Source: Plazaster borealis
Taxonomy: Eukaryota; Echinodermata; Asteroidea; Forcipulatida; Labidiasteridae
Reading direction: 5' to 3'
Assembly (NCBI GenBank): GCA_021014325.1
Contig: CM037461.1
Coordinates: forward strand, 2,753,501 to 2,817,500
DNA length: 64,000 bases
The notes under the pieces are model-generated. The model saw nothing but the letters and a program-made list of their open reading frames with translations. It was not told where the DNA came from and searched no databases. The stretch's first letter is position 1. Each line of letters begins with the position of its first letter. Below are positions 10,289-21,260 of this stretch, piece after piece. Both the position numbers and the translations under genes were made by a program.

Positions 10289-10635
10289 TGTGGAGTCATG
10301 GCTGAGCGGTTTAGAGCATCGAATTCAAGTTTTGGTGGTTAAGTCATCGGGTGTGGGTTCAAACCCCGGTCATAACACTTGTGTCCTTGAGCAAGATGCT
10401 TTACTATAATTGCTTCTCTTCACCCAGGGGTATAAATGGGTACCTGCGAGGGTAGAGGTTGATATTGTGTTTGAAAAAGCCTTCGGAGCGCCACAGCAGC
10501 CCGGGGCTGTATACTCCCCAGGGAGCTGAGAAAGATTAGAGGAATGTTACTGGCCCAGTGACCAGGGCACTGATGTAAAGCGCATTGATACGTTATTGTA
10601 AAATGCGCTATGTAAGAACTAGTTATTATTATTAT
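10289..10635 (+). mobile_element. SINE, 'ctccccagggagctgag' family, full length
   Basis: tRNA-like head (box A 'tggctgagcgg', box B 'gggttcaaacccc'), body 'cttcacccaggggtataaatggg', 'ctccccagggagctgagaaag', and tail 'gcgctatgtaagaactag' plus ATT repeats. Confidence 0.85.
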
Positions 10636-10805
10636 ATTGTGTTTGAAAAGCTTTTCTGAGCGCCATGGCATCTCGGGCTGTTTACTCCCCAGGGAGCTGA
10701 GAAAGATTAAAGGAACGTTATCGGCCCAATAACCAGGGCACTAATGTAAAACACATTGATACGTTGTTGTAAAATGCCTACATAAGAACTATTTATTATT
10801 ACTAT
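10636..10805 (+). mobile_element. SINE 3' half, tandem partial copy
   Basis: Repeats the 'gtgtttgaaaa...ctccccagggagctgagaaag...taagaac' half directly after the full copy. Confidence 0.8.
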
Positions 10806-11140
10806 TGTAAAACCATGTATAAATCTCTTTTATGAGGAATGATGGTTCTGAAGAGCTGGTGTGGTCCTGAACCTTATGAATGGATCATGTAGATGATGAC
10901 AGTATTTCAAACATTAGGTGCCATGATGAAAGTGTTTGGATCCATCTACTTTTTTACACAATTCCATATAATTCTACTCAATGAACTGAATGTCAAACAC
11001 AATTTGGAACCATCTACATGGCTCAAAATATTCACAGAGGATCAATTAAAATCATGTAGGTGATGATATCAGTTATGTTTAGCTGGTAATCTGATGCTGA
11101 TGAAGTGTGTATTGATGATCAAAGAGGGAGCCAACGTTAC

Positions 11141-11197
11141 CGGTGATGAAGACTGGTATTGCTGCTGGTCCCAAGAGTCATCAGAAGGAGCAAAGGT
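11141..11197 (-). CDS. SNX9-like: SNX9-like linker exon 6, duplicate A (DDSWDQQQYQ)
   Basis: A 19-codon phase-0 exon: TFAPSDDSWDQQQYQSSSP. Acceptor tatgtctttag|ACC, donor CCG|GTAACG. It is a close copy of the exon at 9272-9328: the same length, the same donor context and 14 of 19 residues identical. Flanking intron sequence is also shared, so the copy arose by a segmental duplication of about 1.87 kb spacing. The aspartate-proline-tryptophan motif of its twin is DSW here. The reading frame and both splice sites are intact, so both copies may be included together or be alternatives; sequence alone cannot decide. Confidence 0.75.
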
Positions 11198-11293
11198 CTA
11201 AAGACATACATGTAGAACAATCCATGAGGTTATCATGTGTACCATCTACATTGCAGTTGTGTGTGGTTTTTTTTTCACTTTCCTGTATGGAGC

Positions 11294-11450
11294 TTAAAGG
11301 GTCTGTACACGTTTGGTAATTGTCAAAGACCAGTATTCTCACTGGGTGTATCCCAACATATGCATAAAATAACAAGCCTGTGAAAATTTGGGCTCAATTG
11401 GTCATCGAAGTTGCAAGAAAATGTTGAAAGAAAAAACACCCTTGTTGCAA
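11294..11450. mobile_element. TTAA-bounded MITE, left part only
   Basis: 'ttaaagggtctgtacacgtttgg' to 'acacccttgttg', then an abrupt stop; the right half is missing. Confidence 0.75.
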
Positions 11451-11539
11451 AACAGTTCAAATGTTAAACTCTTAGTGCTTGTTCAAATTAAAACAGTTCA
11501 AATGTTAAACTAGGTATGAATTTGTTTGTCTCTTTCAAT

Positions 11540-11690
11540 TCTGGTCTCCTACAAGTCCTACGGTCTTGTGGATTTTTCAAGCCCTGGACCGCCGGACCTG
11601 TACGGTCAGAAGTCTACTGGCCTGACACTAAAATCACTGGCCTCGGGCCTGTGGTCCAGTGTAAATCTCAAGCCCTGTATAACCCTTTCA
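11540..11690. repeat. Dispersed repeat ('acaagacc...ctggccc' family)
   Basis: Contains 'ggtcttgtgg', 'cggacctg', 'tactggcctgacactaaaatcactggcc'. Related pieces lie at 37088-37260, 37400-37490, 38630-38780, 41705-41830 and 41980-42070, often following 'cagggctcgaattt'. Confidence 0.6.
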
Positions 11691-12569
11691 GCCCCAAGTT
11701 CTTTTGACATACAACTGCTGAGGCCCACGTTGTTCGACCACTCAAGCCTGAAGCACACATTCTCATACAACAGGAAGCTTGTGTTTAAAGATCGATTTTA
11801 CAAACTCTATTATTACCTTGAAGATTTCATTTTAGAGCATAATAAGTAATACAAATTCTCTTACTTATTGAATTTCCTTTCATATAATTTAAAAATCATT
11901 GAAATCAGCCAATAAATGTTCAAGTTCTTGGTCTTTGTTTCCCTAGTGTGTTCTGTAAACCCAAACACTTTTGCACACAACCATATGGCGCTCCGTAGGT
12001 GTTTGGCATTTCGGAGCTTTACACTCCAATTTGAAGTGATCGTTGATAGCAACACTGTTATATTTTACCATCATTGGAAAGATCTGATCTTTCTCTTTCC
12101 AATGATGGTCAGCTTGGGTATGGAGGGTGAACATTGACAAAACCACAGCTGTTTAACAAATGGCCTTTGTGCTCAGGCTTGATTGCTTTTTGTGTGTTAT
12201 CTTGGGCGACTAAAGTCGCCATAGACTGTGCAAGTCTCACGTGTATCGGAACGAGAAAACACGTCAAACGAAGAACTTTGTTTTTTTCTAAAAATCAAAT
12301 CTTTGTTTTAAATTATATCTAATGACAAACTCTGAACAACAAAAATACTCATTTACATGTTTACATAATCAGTTTTAGTTTATATAATAATGACACAAAT
12401 AATGTGTTAATTATTATTGAAACAAAATTGAAACTCTGGGACAAGGATGCTTATTTGATCTTAACTTTCCAAAAACCACTTACGCGGATTCGCGAAGGTC
12501 ACACAGGCGTAAAATTAACGCTTGACGCAGTTTGTAGAGGACGCTGACGCCTCAACAATTATAGACTGC

Positions 12570-12935
12570 CATGAAAAGGCTTCGTGTTGCAATTACAGCA
12601 TCTGGCGATTATCATCGCGCATCCAAAACAAGCGTTTACATAAGTTTTGTGATCGGAGGTGAGCACAAAGTTCTTAGTTTTTTGCAGTAACCGGAAGCTG
12701 AGGTCAAGTTTAATTATCGGGTTTTCTTCGTTATATTGTTGAATTGATTTTACTTTCATATTTTGTATAACTAAGTATTACATTCCCAACAACATATTTA
12801 TTTTTCATGGTCATAAACCACATTAAACTAAAATAATTGACAAAACAAAATCTTGCCCACGTAAATCTCCATATGGTTGGGACCACAATGGTCCCGGAAG
12901 TTCAAATATGCGCGAGACTTGCACAGTCTATTGGG
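12570..12935 (+). repeat. Dispersed repeat of about 360 bp, copy 1
   Basis: 'gttgcaattacagcatctggcg' to 'gcgcgagacttgcacagtctatt', including a small stem 'gggaccacaatggtccc'. Copy 2 at 53405-53755 (same strand) and copy 3 at 30310-30545 (opposite strand). No coding frame is shared. Confidence 0.8.
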
Positions 12936-13004
12936 GCTGAAAGGGATAATGAGGGGAGCTTCTTTAGGATGAGGATGTGCAAGTAAGATTCCTGGTGGAT
13001 TTAC

Positions 13005-13073
13005 CGACATGGCTGGAGGAGGAGGTGGCGGTGGATCATCAGGTCTGGTCCATGCCTCCGAATCCGGAAACTC
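13005..13073 (-). CDS. SNX9-like: SNX9-like linker exon 5 (EAWTRPDDPPPP)
   Basis: A 23-codon phase-0 exon: EFPDSEAWTRPDD, seven prolines, then AMS. The acceptor is tgttcag|GAG and the donor TCG|GTAAAT. The layout, acidic residues around a tryptophan followed by DD and a proline run, repeats that of the exon at 19124-19198, so the two may share an origin or be under the same constraint. The proline run uses CCA, CCG and CCT codons. As for its neighbours, it is expected to be disordered and to supply short binding sites for endocytic partners. The polypyrimidine tract is weaker than in exon 4, so inclusion may be regulated; that is inference. Confidence 0.75.
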
Positions 13074-13117
13074 CTGAACATTACACAATCATACAATGGA
13101 AACGTTACACCACGGAC

Positions 13118-13360
13118 TTTAAAGGCACTGAACACGTTTGGAAATTGTCAAAGACCAGTGTTCTCACTTGGTGTATCCCAACATATGCATGAAATAACAA
13201 GCCTGTGAAAATTTGGGCTCAATTGGTCATCGAAGTTGCAAGAAAATGATGAAAGAAAAAAACACCCTTGTTGTACAAATTTGTGTGCCAGTTCAAGGCA
13301 ATCTACACCAAGTGAGAACACTGGTCTTTGACAATTTCCAAACGTATTCAGTGCCTTTAA
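13118..13360. mobile_element. TTAA-bounded MITE, internally deleted copy
   Basis: Both ends are present (tttaaaggcactgaacacg and 'gtattcagtgcctttaa') but the centre is lost, giving about 240 bases. It lies about 45 bases upstream (gene sense) of exon 5. Confidence 0.8.
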
Positions 13361-13370
13361 CCAACAATCA

Positions 13371-13556
13371 GGGCCTATTCTCACAGAGCTGCTTAAGCAG
13401 AAAATATTGCTATTTTTCTGCTAAGCCAAAATAAGCAGGATACCAGTCACACATTGTACATGTGACATGGTATTTTGGCTGGTTACCTTATTCTGGTAAG
13501 CATGATTTTGTTGTGCTGATCTACTTTATGTGCTTAAGCAGTATAGCTGAGCCATT
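13371..13556. mobile_element. MITE, GGGCCCAATTTCAT family, worn copy
   Basis: The interior ('gataccagtcacacattgtacatgtgac' and 'attttggctgg') is clear; the left end reads GGGCCTATTCTCACAGAGC and the right end is eroded. Confidence 0.75.
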
Positions 13557-14074
13557 GTTGACTGATCATGATTTAATACTGACCATGAAAGGCAAAATGT
13601 TGAACAGTACGGTTTCCTGACTCGTCAATGGGAATCACAATGCAGCCAAAGCAATGTGTCCACAGCACCAGTCTAAGTTGGACAACACGTGGTACAGATT
13701 TTATAGCCTTTTTGGGGCTATTTAATAACAATTTTGCAGGTTTTTTCCCGAGGGCAAACAAATCTGAAATCAGATTAAAGTAGGAAGAATATCATACGGA
13801 CACTACGCAGTTTTACATCGAGCAATACAAATGTTAAAATGATCAATGCATGTGGCCATTTTGCCATACTATGCAAGTCACATGATATAACCATACGCGC
13901 ATGTTACATGGTATCGTTACAACAGGACACACTGTCAACCTCCGAGTTCTTTAATTTCTATGAAGGAACTTGATAGAAATTTAACATGGCTGCTTTGTGT
14001 CAAAGGTCAAGACTGGTTCCCCTTACAAAATTTCAAGTATGGTGAAATTAATGTTTTCTGTGAATGAGGGTTAC

Positions 14075-14131
14075 CGGTTGCAACTGAATCTCAGGGGGCT
14101 CAGGAAGCTCCAACGTGCCTGGCTGACCGAT
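14075..14131 (-). CDS. SNX9-like: SNX9-like linker exon 4
   Basis: A 19-codon phase-0 exon reading IGQPGTLELPEPPEIQLQP. It has a strong polypyrimidine acceptor (ctttctttctcttag) and donor CCG|GTAACC. The peptide is acidic and proline-rich with no recognisable domain, as expected for the disordered linker between SH3 and PX in this family. It lies 1.0 kb upstream (in gene sense) of the next exon. No obvious copy of it occurs elsewhere in the window, unlike the exons at 11141 and 9272. The splice signals and shared phase are the main evidence; coding content alone would be weak at this length. Confidence 0.72.
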
Positions 14132-14261
14132 CTAAGAGAAAGAAAGTTGCTTTAATTTGAATTTTTTTAAAGCTTGATCAACGACGGATGACAGTAAGAT
14201 GATCATGATGGATAAAAGACAAGAAAAAGAACATGCTGGTAAAACAAAAAATGAAGACAAA

Positions 14262-14585
14262 AATAGTGGCTTCTGATATATCGCACATATCCGTCACTCA
14301 GTGACGCTCAAGGCGCTTCAACATTCATCATATTCCTGCAAGGTATTGTGGAGGTACGATTATGAAGTACGAAACCTTATTCCTTAACATAGCACAATGT
14401 AATGGTTTACAAGGTGCTGTGGCGCAATGCTGCTGATCAAACCAGTTACACCGGGGCGAACCCCTGCAGTCTTGTAGGTTTCCCCCTTTATCCCTGCGAT
14501 GCCCCTCCCCTGTCAGATTTACACGGCTACCCTAGGGTACTGCAGCCAGTAGACCGTGGGGAAACGTGTGTAACTCCTTTGTAAT
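14262..14585 (-). mobile_element. tRNA-SINE, head missing
   Basis: Reads 'gtggcttctgatatatcgc', 'gtcactcagtgacgctcaaggcgc' and 'ggtttacaaggtgctgtggcgcaat', then diverges through 'gaacccctgcagtc'. Confidence 0.65.
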
Positions 14586-15569
14586 GTGGATTCCATATTT
14601 TATTCAAAGCTAATAACCTTTCCAGAGGTTGTAGAGAGAGTTTGACAAAAAAATTAACATATTTTTATTTTTTAATATGTTTTGGGTTAATTAGTATGTG
14701 TTTACACTGTAAAAACGCAGTATTTTTTGTGCACAAGCCTATGGGGAAAGTGTTTTCTAACTGGAGATTCCGAGCCCATGAGTCACACTGCCTTTAGGGT
14801 CATAGACCATGTCAATTGGGCCTGTCTGAGGATAGAACTTAAAAGGTTTCACCTATTTTTGCTAAAAACCGAACGAGTAATTAACTGGCTGCAGACCGGT
14901 AGGCCATCGGAGGGTTAAGGTGCACTGTATTGGTCAAGCAGTCTCGCATACCGAATTAAATTTAAAGTGAACTGATCTGCACAATGTGGGTTGGAGTTCT
15001 GCTCATGACACTTGTGTCCTTGAGTCAGACACTTACAGCAACCAATACAACTTCAATCACTATTGCCTGGTCCCTTCGGACGAGACGTTTGTCAAAGACT
15101 GGGGTGCTCTACAAGGAATTTTGTGCACAACGTATATGGGAGAGTAAAGTACAGGGACAAAGGAAGTCCTGAACAAAAGATGTCTCCAAAGGTACATGTA
15201 TGTAAAAATTAGAATGTGTACATTGTGTACGGTGTAGATTGCAGGCTGGCATAGTTTATCCATCATTCAAAACCATGGTGGATGGTATTGAATGGTCAGA
15301 CAGTAGGAGGGTTAACTGTGTACTGTGTAAATGAATTCACCACACAATACATGTGCATGTACAATACTGCAGGCAGGCAGTTTCATTCAAAAACCATAGT
15401 GGATGGTGTTAAATGGTCAGAGAGTAGGAGGGTTAAAGATTGTAAATCCCCACAGCAAATGGCAAACATTCTCCAAAATTAAGAGGTAACAAACAATTAA
15501 TAGAGAGTATACAATAGCACACAAGAATATCAAATATAGTATAAATGCCGAGCCAATGATTGTTCTATT

Positions 15570-15860
15570 CTTAAAGGTATTAAATGTATACAGGATTGGT
15601 AAGGATAAAAAAACATCATTGTGTAATTTTAGTCTGAAAGCTTCCTGATTATGAAGTTCATACTAGAATAATTTGTTATGTGAAATATTTCCCCTTTGAA
15701 ATGAAGTCATTTTCGAGAAAACTGTATCTGAAAATCCTAAAAACACAATATCTGATTTTGGTTGTTACAACCAAAATTAACGACAATGTGTTTACATGCT
15801 AAAAATTGTGCATGGTTTAATTCACTATTTTCTCTTGACTCGCACAACGGATTAGGCCCA
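15570..15860. mobile_element. Half-copy of a MITE ('gtatacaggattggtaaggat' family)
   Basis: Shares 'tagtctgaaagctt', 'tatgaagttcat' and 'gagaaaactgtatctgaaaa' with 32697-32975, and inverted with 33590-33960. The family termini read 'ttaaaggtatt...'. Confidence 0.6.
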
Positions 15861-15892
15861 AATTTCAACACCATTAAGCTCTATGATTTAAA

Positions 15893-16148
15893 TTATGAGA
15901 CCCATTTATGTAGCACCTTATAAGGGTTTACAAGGTGCTGCCGCGCATTCAGCAGCCACTGCCAGAAACACCGGGGCAAACCCCTTCTCTTCGCGATAAG
16001 TGTATACTGGGTTCTTTTATGTGCATAACACAACACACAGGACCTACGGCTTTGCGTCCCATCCGAAGGACGAAGCAATAATGGTTAAATGTAAGTGTCT
16101 CGCATAAGGGCACAGGTGTCAAGACCAGGACTCGAACCCACACTCTGC
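15893..16148 (-). mobile_element. tRNA-SINE, tail missing
   Basis: From 'ggtgctgccgcgcattc' through 'ggacctacggctttgcgtcccatcc' to box B 'gggactcgaaccc' form; the A-box end is cut by the GGGCCC MITE that starts at 16151. Confidence 0.8.
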
Positions 16149-16150
16149 CA

Positions 16151-16305
16151 GGGCCCAATTTCATAAAGCTGTTAAGCAGAAAATACTGCTTAAATAAATG
16201 GGGCACCAGTTGCAACAATGTAAACTTTATGGAATTTTGGCTGGTAACCAGTTTCTGGTCTGTGCTTAGCAAGTTTTTATGCTTACAGGCTTTACGAAAT
16301 TGCAC
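16151..16305. mobile_element. MITE, GGGCCCAATTTCAT family, diverged copy
   Basis: The left end is intact; the right end reads 'ggctttacgaaattgca'. It is inserted in the SINE head at 16150. Confidence 0.7.
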
Positions 16306-16560
16306 TTCACCGCTCGGCCACGACATGCCAAGAAATACTTCACACACAAACGAACAAGAAGAGTTGACAGCGCTGTGCACGTTCACAAAGTATTTGCATT
16401 GCTGCGTCACTCGTCCGCTTTGATACAAGAATCGCTGGCAAGCTGGCATCATGCGTCGTGCTTTGCTTGCAGTAAGCAGTGGTTATGAATTAGAAATTCT
16501 GCTAATGGGCGCTCTGTAAGCAGAAAACAACTACTTACAGTATACATGTTTTATATATGA

Positions 16561-16756
16561 AATTGGCCCAAAATTCATAGAGCTGAGGAAATATTGCTCA
16601 GCAAATTTGTTTGCTTAGCAGCAAATTAGCAGGGCACCAGTCATAACAATGTCAACCATGTGGCATTTTGGCTAGTAACCCTGTTTCTGCTAAGCAAGAT
16701 TTCTCTGTGCTAAGCAAATTTTTGTTTTTGCTTAGCAGCTTTATGAAATTAAGGGA
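16561..16756. mobile_element. MITE, GGGCCCAATTTCAT family, diverged copy
   Basis: 'ttcatagagctg...gcaccagtcataacaatg...cattttggctagtaacc...agcagctttatgaaatt'. Both termini have lost GGGCCC. Confidence 0.7.
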
Positions 16757-16943
16757 ATTTTGATGGTGTCCTCAGCCATGCGGCATGGAGATGGAGATGG
16801 TAATAATGCTTAGCGATGGCTGCGTGATCAATTATATCGATGATTGATACATGTTTTATTGAAATGAATGTGGACATGCCTCAGGTTCAAGGGCAAAATA
16901 TTGGCTGGAGCAATTTTGTGGATAGCAACTGGCTCAACGGATA

Positions 16944-17345
16944 ATTAAAGGGATTGTATACAGTACGTTTGGTAATTGAAACCAACTGTTTCTTTCAATC
17001 CTATTTAGTTGTAGCTATATACCATAAAACTAACCTGTGAAAATTTCATTTCAAAAGGTGGTAGCGTTTTTGAGATATTGCTGAAAATCTGGAGCGGTTA
17101 TGTCCACGCAGGAAGAATAATGTACAATTGGAATATACAATCTGTGAATTGTTACTGTCAGTAACGCTTCTCAGATTCAAATTTTGGGGGATAAAAAGTG
17201 ATATTTTTTTCCATAACCGCAGTACTTCTAAGTGAAAATTTTCTCAAAATGCATTATACTATCCAAAGCTGCTGTACTTTTTACCAAGTAAGTTTTTATT
17301 GCCATTAATTTTCAGAGTCATTACCAAACGTATACAGACCCTTTA
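16944..17345. mobile_element. TTAA-bounded MITE ('TTAAAGGG...gtatac' family)
   Basis: 402-base fold-back from ttaaagggattgtatac to 'gtatacagaccctttaa'. It contains 'ttgagatattgctgaaaatc' and is related to 24001-24396 and 35312-35703. Confidence 0.8.
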
Positions 17346-17865
17346 ATATGATCTTCTTTAATGAATGGATGTATAGCTGCCAACATTTACATCTTGCAAT
17401 CAGGGAGATTTCGTACAACAATCAGGGAGATATTTAGAATTGCATTCAAACATAACAGGGAAAAAGTGGATGTCTACAATCAGGTAAGGTGTTCTAATTT
17501 TGTTCATCATGGAAAGATCGGTTTATTTTCAGGGAACTTTCTGCAGAATCAGGGAGAGTTGCCAGCTCTGCAGTGATGTAAGCTTTGCAGTACATGTAAC
17601 ATGGTGGCTGGTGGACCAAATGAAGTAAACTAATGTATAAATGCACATGACGCCGGAGGATAAAACAATCGGATATTAAAGACTTTTCTTTAGGCTGTCT
17701 GATCACAATTTTTCGGTTTTTTTTGGAAGGGCAAAACAAATCGGAGGTCAGACTAAAGTAGGAAGAATATCATGGCTGGTTTGTAGCTTGCAGCTAGACT
17801 AAACTGTACGCAGCATTCACTAAAAAAATAATGTAGAAGTATGATGTCTCAAACCTGATCAATTA

Positions 17866-18256
17866 TTAAAGGGACACGTTGCCTTGGATCGGGCGAGTTG
17901 ATCTATGAAAAGCGTTTGTGACCGTTTGTAATAAAATGTATATGGCTAGAAAGATGTTTTAAAAGTAGAATACAATGATCCACACAAGTATGCCACGAAA
18001 TTGTGTGGTTTTCCTTTTACTTTGCGAACTAACACGGTCCGCCATTTTGTGGAGTCAAAAAATTTGGCTCTACAAAATGGCCGACCGTGTTAGTTCACGA
18101 TGTAAAAGGAAAACCACGCAATTTCGAGGCATATTTTTGTGGATCATTGTATTCTACTTTTAAAACATCTTTCTAACCATAATGCATTTTATAACAAACG
18201 GTTACAAATGCTTTTCATAGATCAACTCGCCCGATCCAAGGCAACGTGTCCCTTAA
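17866..18256. mobile_element. Long near-perfect fold-back MITE, TTAA-bounded
   Basis: The two arms run from ttaaagggacacgttgcc to 'ggcaacgtgtcccttaa' and pair over almost the whole 391 bases. The loop lies near 18058-18068 (ccgccattttgtggag / ctctacaaaatggccg). No open frame is shared between the arms. Confidence 0.9.
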
Positions 18257-18307
18257 GTGTTGCAGCTGGATTAAGATGATTAAAGTGAAATCGAATAAAA
18301 TACACAT

Positions 18308-18455
18308 ATTGGATGCATTTGAGTACAATACACATGTAGCAGAACACGAGGTGAAATCTGGACTGTTCCATTTCACGAGGTGAAGTCAAGTGAAATAGAA
18401 CAGTCCAGATTTCAACGAGTGATTGTATTGCTATTGTATGAATGAAATGCATCCT
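18308..18455. repeat. Small inverted repeat
   Basis: Outer arms 'ggatgcattt'/'aaatgcatcc' and inner arms 'gtgaaatctggactgttcc'/'gaacagtccagatttcaac'. Probably a decayed fold-back element. Confidence 0.65.
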
Positions 18456-19123
18456 ATATTAGTTTTATATACCTCGCACATTAATCCTTGCCATTTGATA
18501 TTTTCATGTGATTATTATTCATAAATTATTTCAACAATACATAAAACAAACTTTTGAATGATTGGTAATCTATTTCAACAATAAGGTATTAAACGGCTGA
18601 TAAAGACATAGTTGCAGCTGTTTAAGACCGGTTGGCTAAAGCGCATTCAGCGTTCATAGCCAAACGCGTGTTGGCGCGCAAACTTTTAAAGTGCATGCTG
18701 ATAACGCGTAACGCAATCAATACAAACAGTACTCAATGTAAAATCTATAGTACGCGCAGAGGTTAGCTGCGAAGCATCCCAATCGTACTATATTTATCAA
18801 TATAGGACTCCTATATTAGATTTTGGAGTTTCGGAACAGCATACATGGCGAAATAAAGTATGACACGTGACACGTGTTCCCCAAATCAAATGACAAGGAT
18901 CTACAGGTGCGCTATATAATAATTATTGATTATAGCTATTTACCAACACTACAATGACAATGACATACTGTACAGGTGAAAGGATATCATCTGGAAGGCT
19001 GGATAGACGAAATGATTAATGATTATTGATTATAGATTATCAATACAAAAAAGAAGGATGCAGCTGGGGGGAATGGATATAAGTGATATATCGATTGAAG
19101 ATGTATCGATTTTTAAGGATTAC

Positions 19124-19198
19124 CAAACTATCTTGTGGTGGAGGTGGCGGGGGCGGTGGTGGGTCTCCAACAGAGTCCCACGGATCATCTTCGATCAC
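19124..19198 (-). CDS. SNX9-like: SNX9-like linker exon 3 (EDDPWDS and poly-proline)
   Basis: A 25-codon phase-0 exon: VIEDDPWDSVGD, nine consecutive prolines, then QDSL. The acceptor is preceded by a T-rich tract (ttttatttttgtccaag) and the donor is TTG|GTAATC. It splices in frame to the YVE end of the SH3 exon, giving YVE-VIEDDPW. DPW is a known short motif for the AP-2 alpha-appendage in endocytic adaptors, and the SNX9 low-complexity linker in vertebrates is known to bind AP-2 and clathrin. The proline run could serve SH3, WW or profilin partners. The mixed proline codons (CCA, CCG, CCC, CCT) argue for coding selection rather than a simple repeat. The function of the individual motif is inferred. 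Confidence 0.85.
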
Positions 19199-19514
19199 CT
19201 TGGACAAAAATAAAAACACTCATCAGTTGAAATCAAAACTGCTGCAATCGACATGTTAGCGATGAGAAATTGAGATCTGTCCACGGACTCGATACTCAGC
19301 AGACCCTGGCAAAGGATAAAAGAAGAAATTCTTCTGAATAATAATTTAAAGGACAATAAGTATTAAGCAGGACAAATCTTGTCAGAACTTAGTAGTCTCC
19401 CGAACTCCGAAATCTACTCCACGGAAATAGAATAAATAGCACGACAAATTCTCAAAGAACAAATCTACACAGCAAGGTAGACACATGGTGTTACCGCAAA
19501 CTGAATAATAATAA

Positions 19515-19938
19515 TAATAATAATAGTGGCTTCTTATATAGCGCACATATCCGTCACTCAGTGACGCTCAAGGCGATTTAACGTTCATTATTTTCCTGCA
19601 ATGTATTGTGGAGCTAGGTTTTTGAAGTATGAGACCAAGTCCTTTACATAGCACCATGTAATGGTTTACAAGGTGCTGTGTCGCAATATGCTGCCTATCA
19701 AACCAGGAACACCGGGGCGAACCCCTTCTCTTGACGATAAGTGCACTGGGTTCTTTTACGTGCATTACACAACACACGGGACCTACGGCTTAACGTCCCA
19801 TCCGAAGGACGAAGCATGTGGTTAAGTGTCTTGCTTAAGGACACAAGTGTCACGACTGGGATTCGAACCCACACTCTGCTGATCAGAAACACAAGAGCTT
19901 GAGTTCGGTGTTCTTATCCGCTCGGCCACGACACGCTA
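19515..19938 (-). mobile_element. tRNA-SINE, full length
   Basis: Complete in reverse: (AAT)n tail, 'tatatagcgcac', 'ggtttacaaggtgctgtg', 'accccttctcttgacgataagtgcactggg', 'cgtcccatccgaaggacgaagc', box B 'gggattcgaaccc', box A 'ccgctcggcca'. Confidence 0.88.
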
Positions 19939-20099
19939 CAACCTCTACCAACTGTTGCCTTTTGCTGCATTTGGCAGTGGTAGGGTTCAAGACAGTACAC
20001 CATTACAGTGATTCAAGCTACAATCCTGGCCGGTCATAACTCCTTGGGCCGCCCCAGCTCCAGCTGGGGTATGATTATTATTATACATGTACTTGTTAT

Positions 20100-20730
20100 T
20101 ATGATTTATTCAGCCAAGATTTCAACTAACAAGCAACAATACAAGAAAGTAATGTTTGTTACTGTTCTGTTACTAATGATGTAATGGAACAGTAACAGAA
20201 AGGCAAAACAACTATTGGAATCAGATGACAAGACAAACTCATTCTAAAATGGCCAGGATTAATCAAAGTGAACCAAACCCCTATGACTCGAAAGCCTATT
20301 AATCAAATCTCAACAATACAAGAAAGTTATATTTGTTACTGTTCCGTTACTAATGATGTAATGGAACAGTAACAGAAAGGCAAAACAACTATTGGAATCA
20401 GATGACAAGACAAACTCATTCTAAAATGGCCCGGATTAATAAAAGTGAACCAAACCACTGTGACTTGAAAGGCCTACTAATCCAATCTTAAAATGGAAAA
20501 AGAATTCTAAACAAACAGCCAAGATTTCAATTAACATGCAACAATAAATAAGTAATACATTGTTATTGTTCTGTGATGTAATGGAACAGTAACAGAATGG
20601 ACAGAACAACTATTGGAATCAGATGGCTGACAAACTAATTCTAAAATGGCCCGGATTAATCAAAGTAAACCAAACCACTGTGACTCGAAAGCCTATTAAT
20701 ACAATCTTAAAATGGGACAAGAATCCTAAA
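20100..20730. repeat. Tandem repeat, three units of about 200 bp
   Basis: Each unit has 'gccaagatttcaa', 'tgatgtaatggaacagtaacag', 'caactattggaatcagatg' and 'attctaaaatggcc'. The first two units contain a stem 'tgttactgttc...gaacagtaaca'. Confidence 0.85.
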
Positions 20731-20861
20731 CAAATAAATCTAAAACGATAAACAATATTGGGCGTGGGATAGGGGAGGGTAATGTTTATTGTCAGGTGAC
20801 CCAAGTATTTTTTGCTGGGACTTTTGCCAAAAACCTGTAAACATTCACATCACACCTGTCT

Positions 20862-21260
20862 TTAAAGGCACTGGACACATTTGGTAGTTACTCAAAATAT
20901 ATAGCATAAAAACTTACTTAGTAACGAGCAACGGAAAGCTGTTGATACATGTAGTATAAAAACATTGTGAGAAACGACTCCCTCATAAAAGTAACGTAGT
21001 TTTTGAAAAATAGAGGTAATTTCTCACTAAAATATTTGAATCTGAAAAAGACTTCAGCCCTGAAGCCTTTTTCAGGCATCTGAAATCACACAAATTTGTG
21101 CAACAAGGGTGTTTTTTCGTTCATTATTTTCGTGCAACTTCGATGACCTATTGAGCGAAAATTTTCACAGGTTTGTTATTTTGTGCATGTTAGGGACACC
21201 AAGTGAGAATACTGCTCTTTGACAATCATGACAATTACCAAACGTGTCCAGTGCCTTTAA
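20862..21260. mobile_element. TTAA-bounded MITE (TTAAAGGCACTG family), full copy
   Basis: From tttaaaggcactggacac to 'gtgtccagtgcctttaa'. The central stem is 'aaagacttcagccctgaagcctttttcagg'. Confidence 0.85.

Noticed and set aside
15949..16452. 167-codon minus-strand open frame
   Set aside because: It runs through a SINE and a GGGCCC MITE; the peptide pieces recur wherever the SINE recurs.
19245..19308. Exon-like minus-strand segment after a good acceptor (ttttatcctttgccag)
   Set aside because: Open in phase 0 but with no convincing donor before the sequence reaches exon 3; kept out of the gene model.
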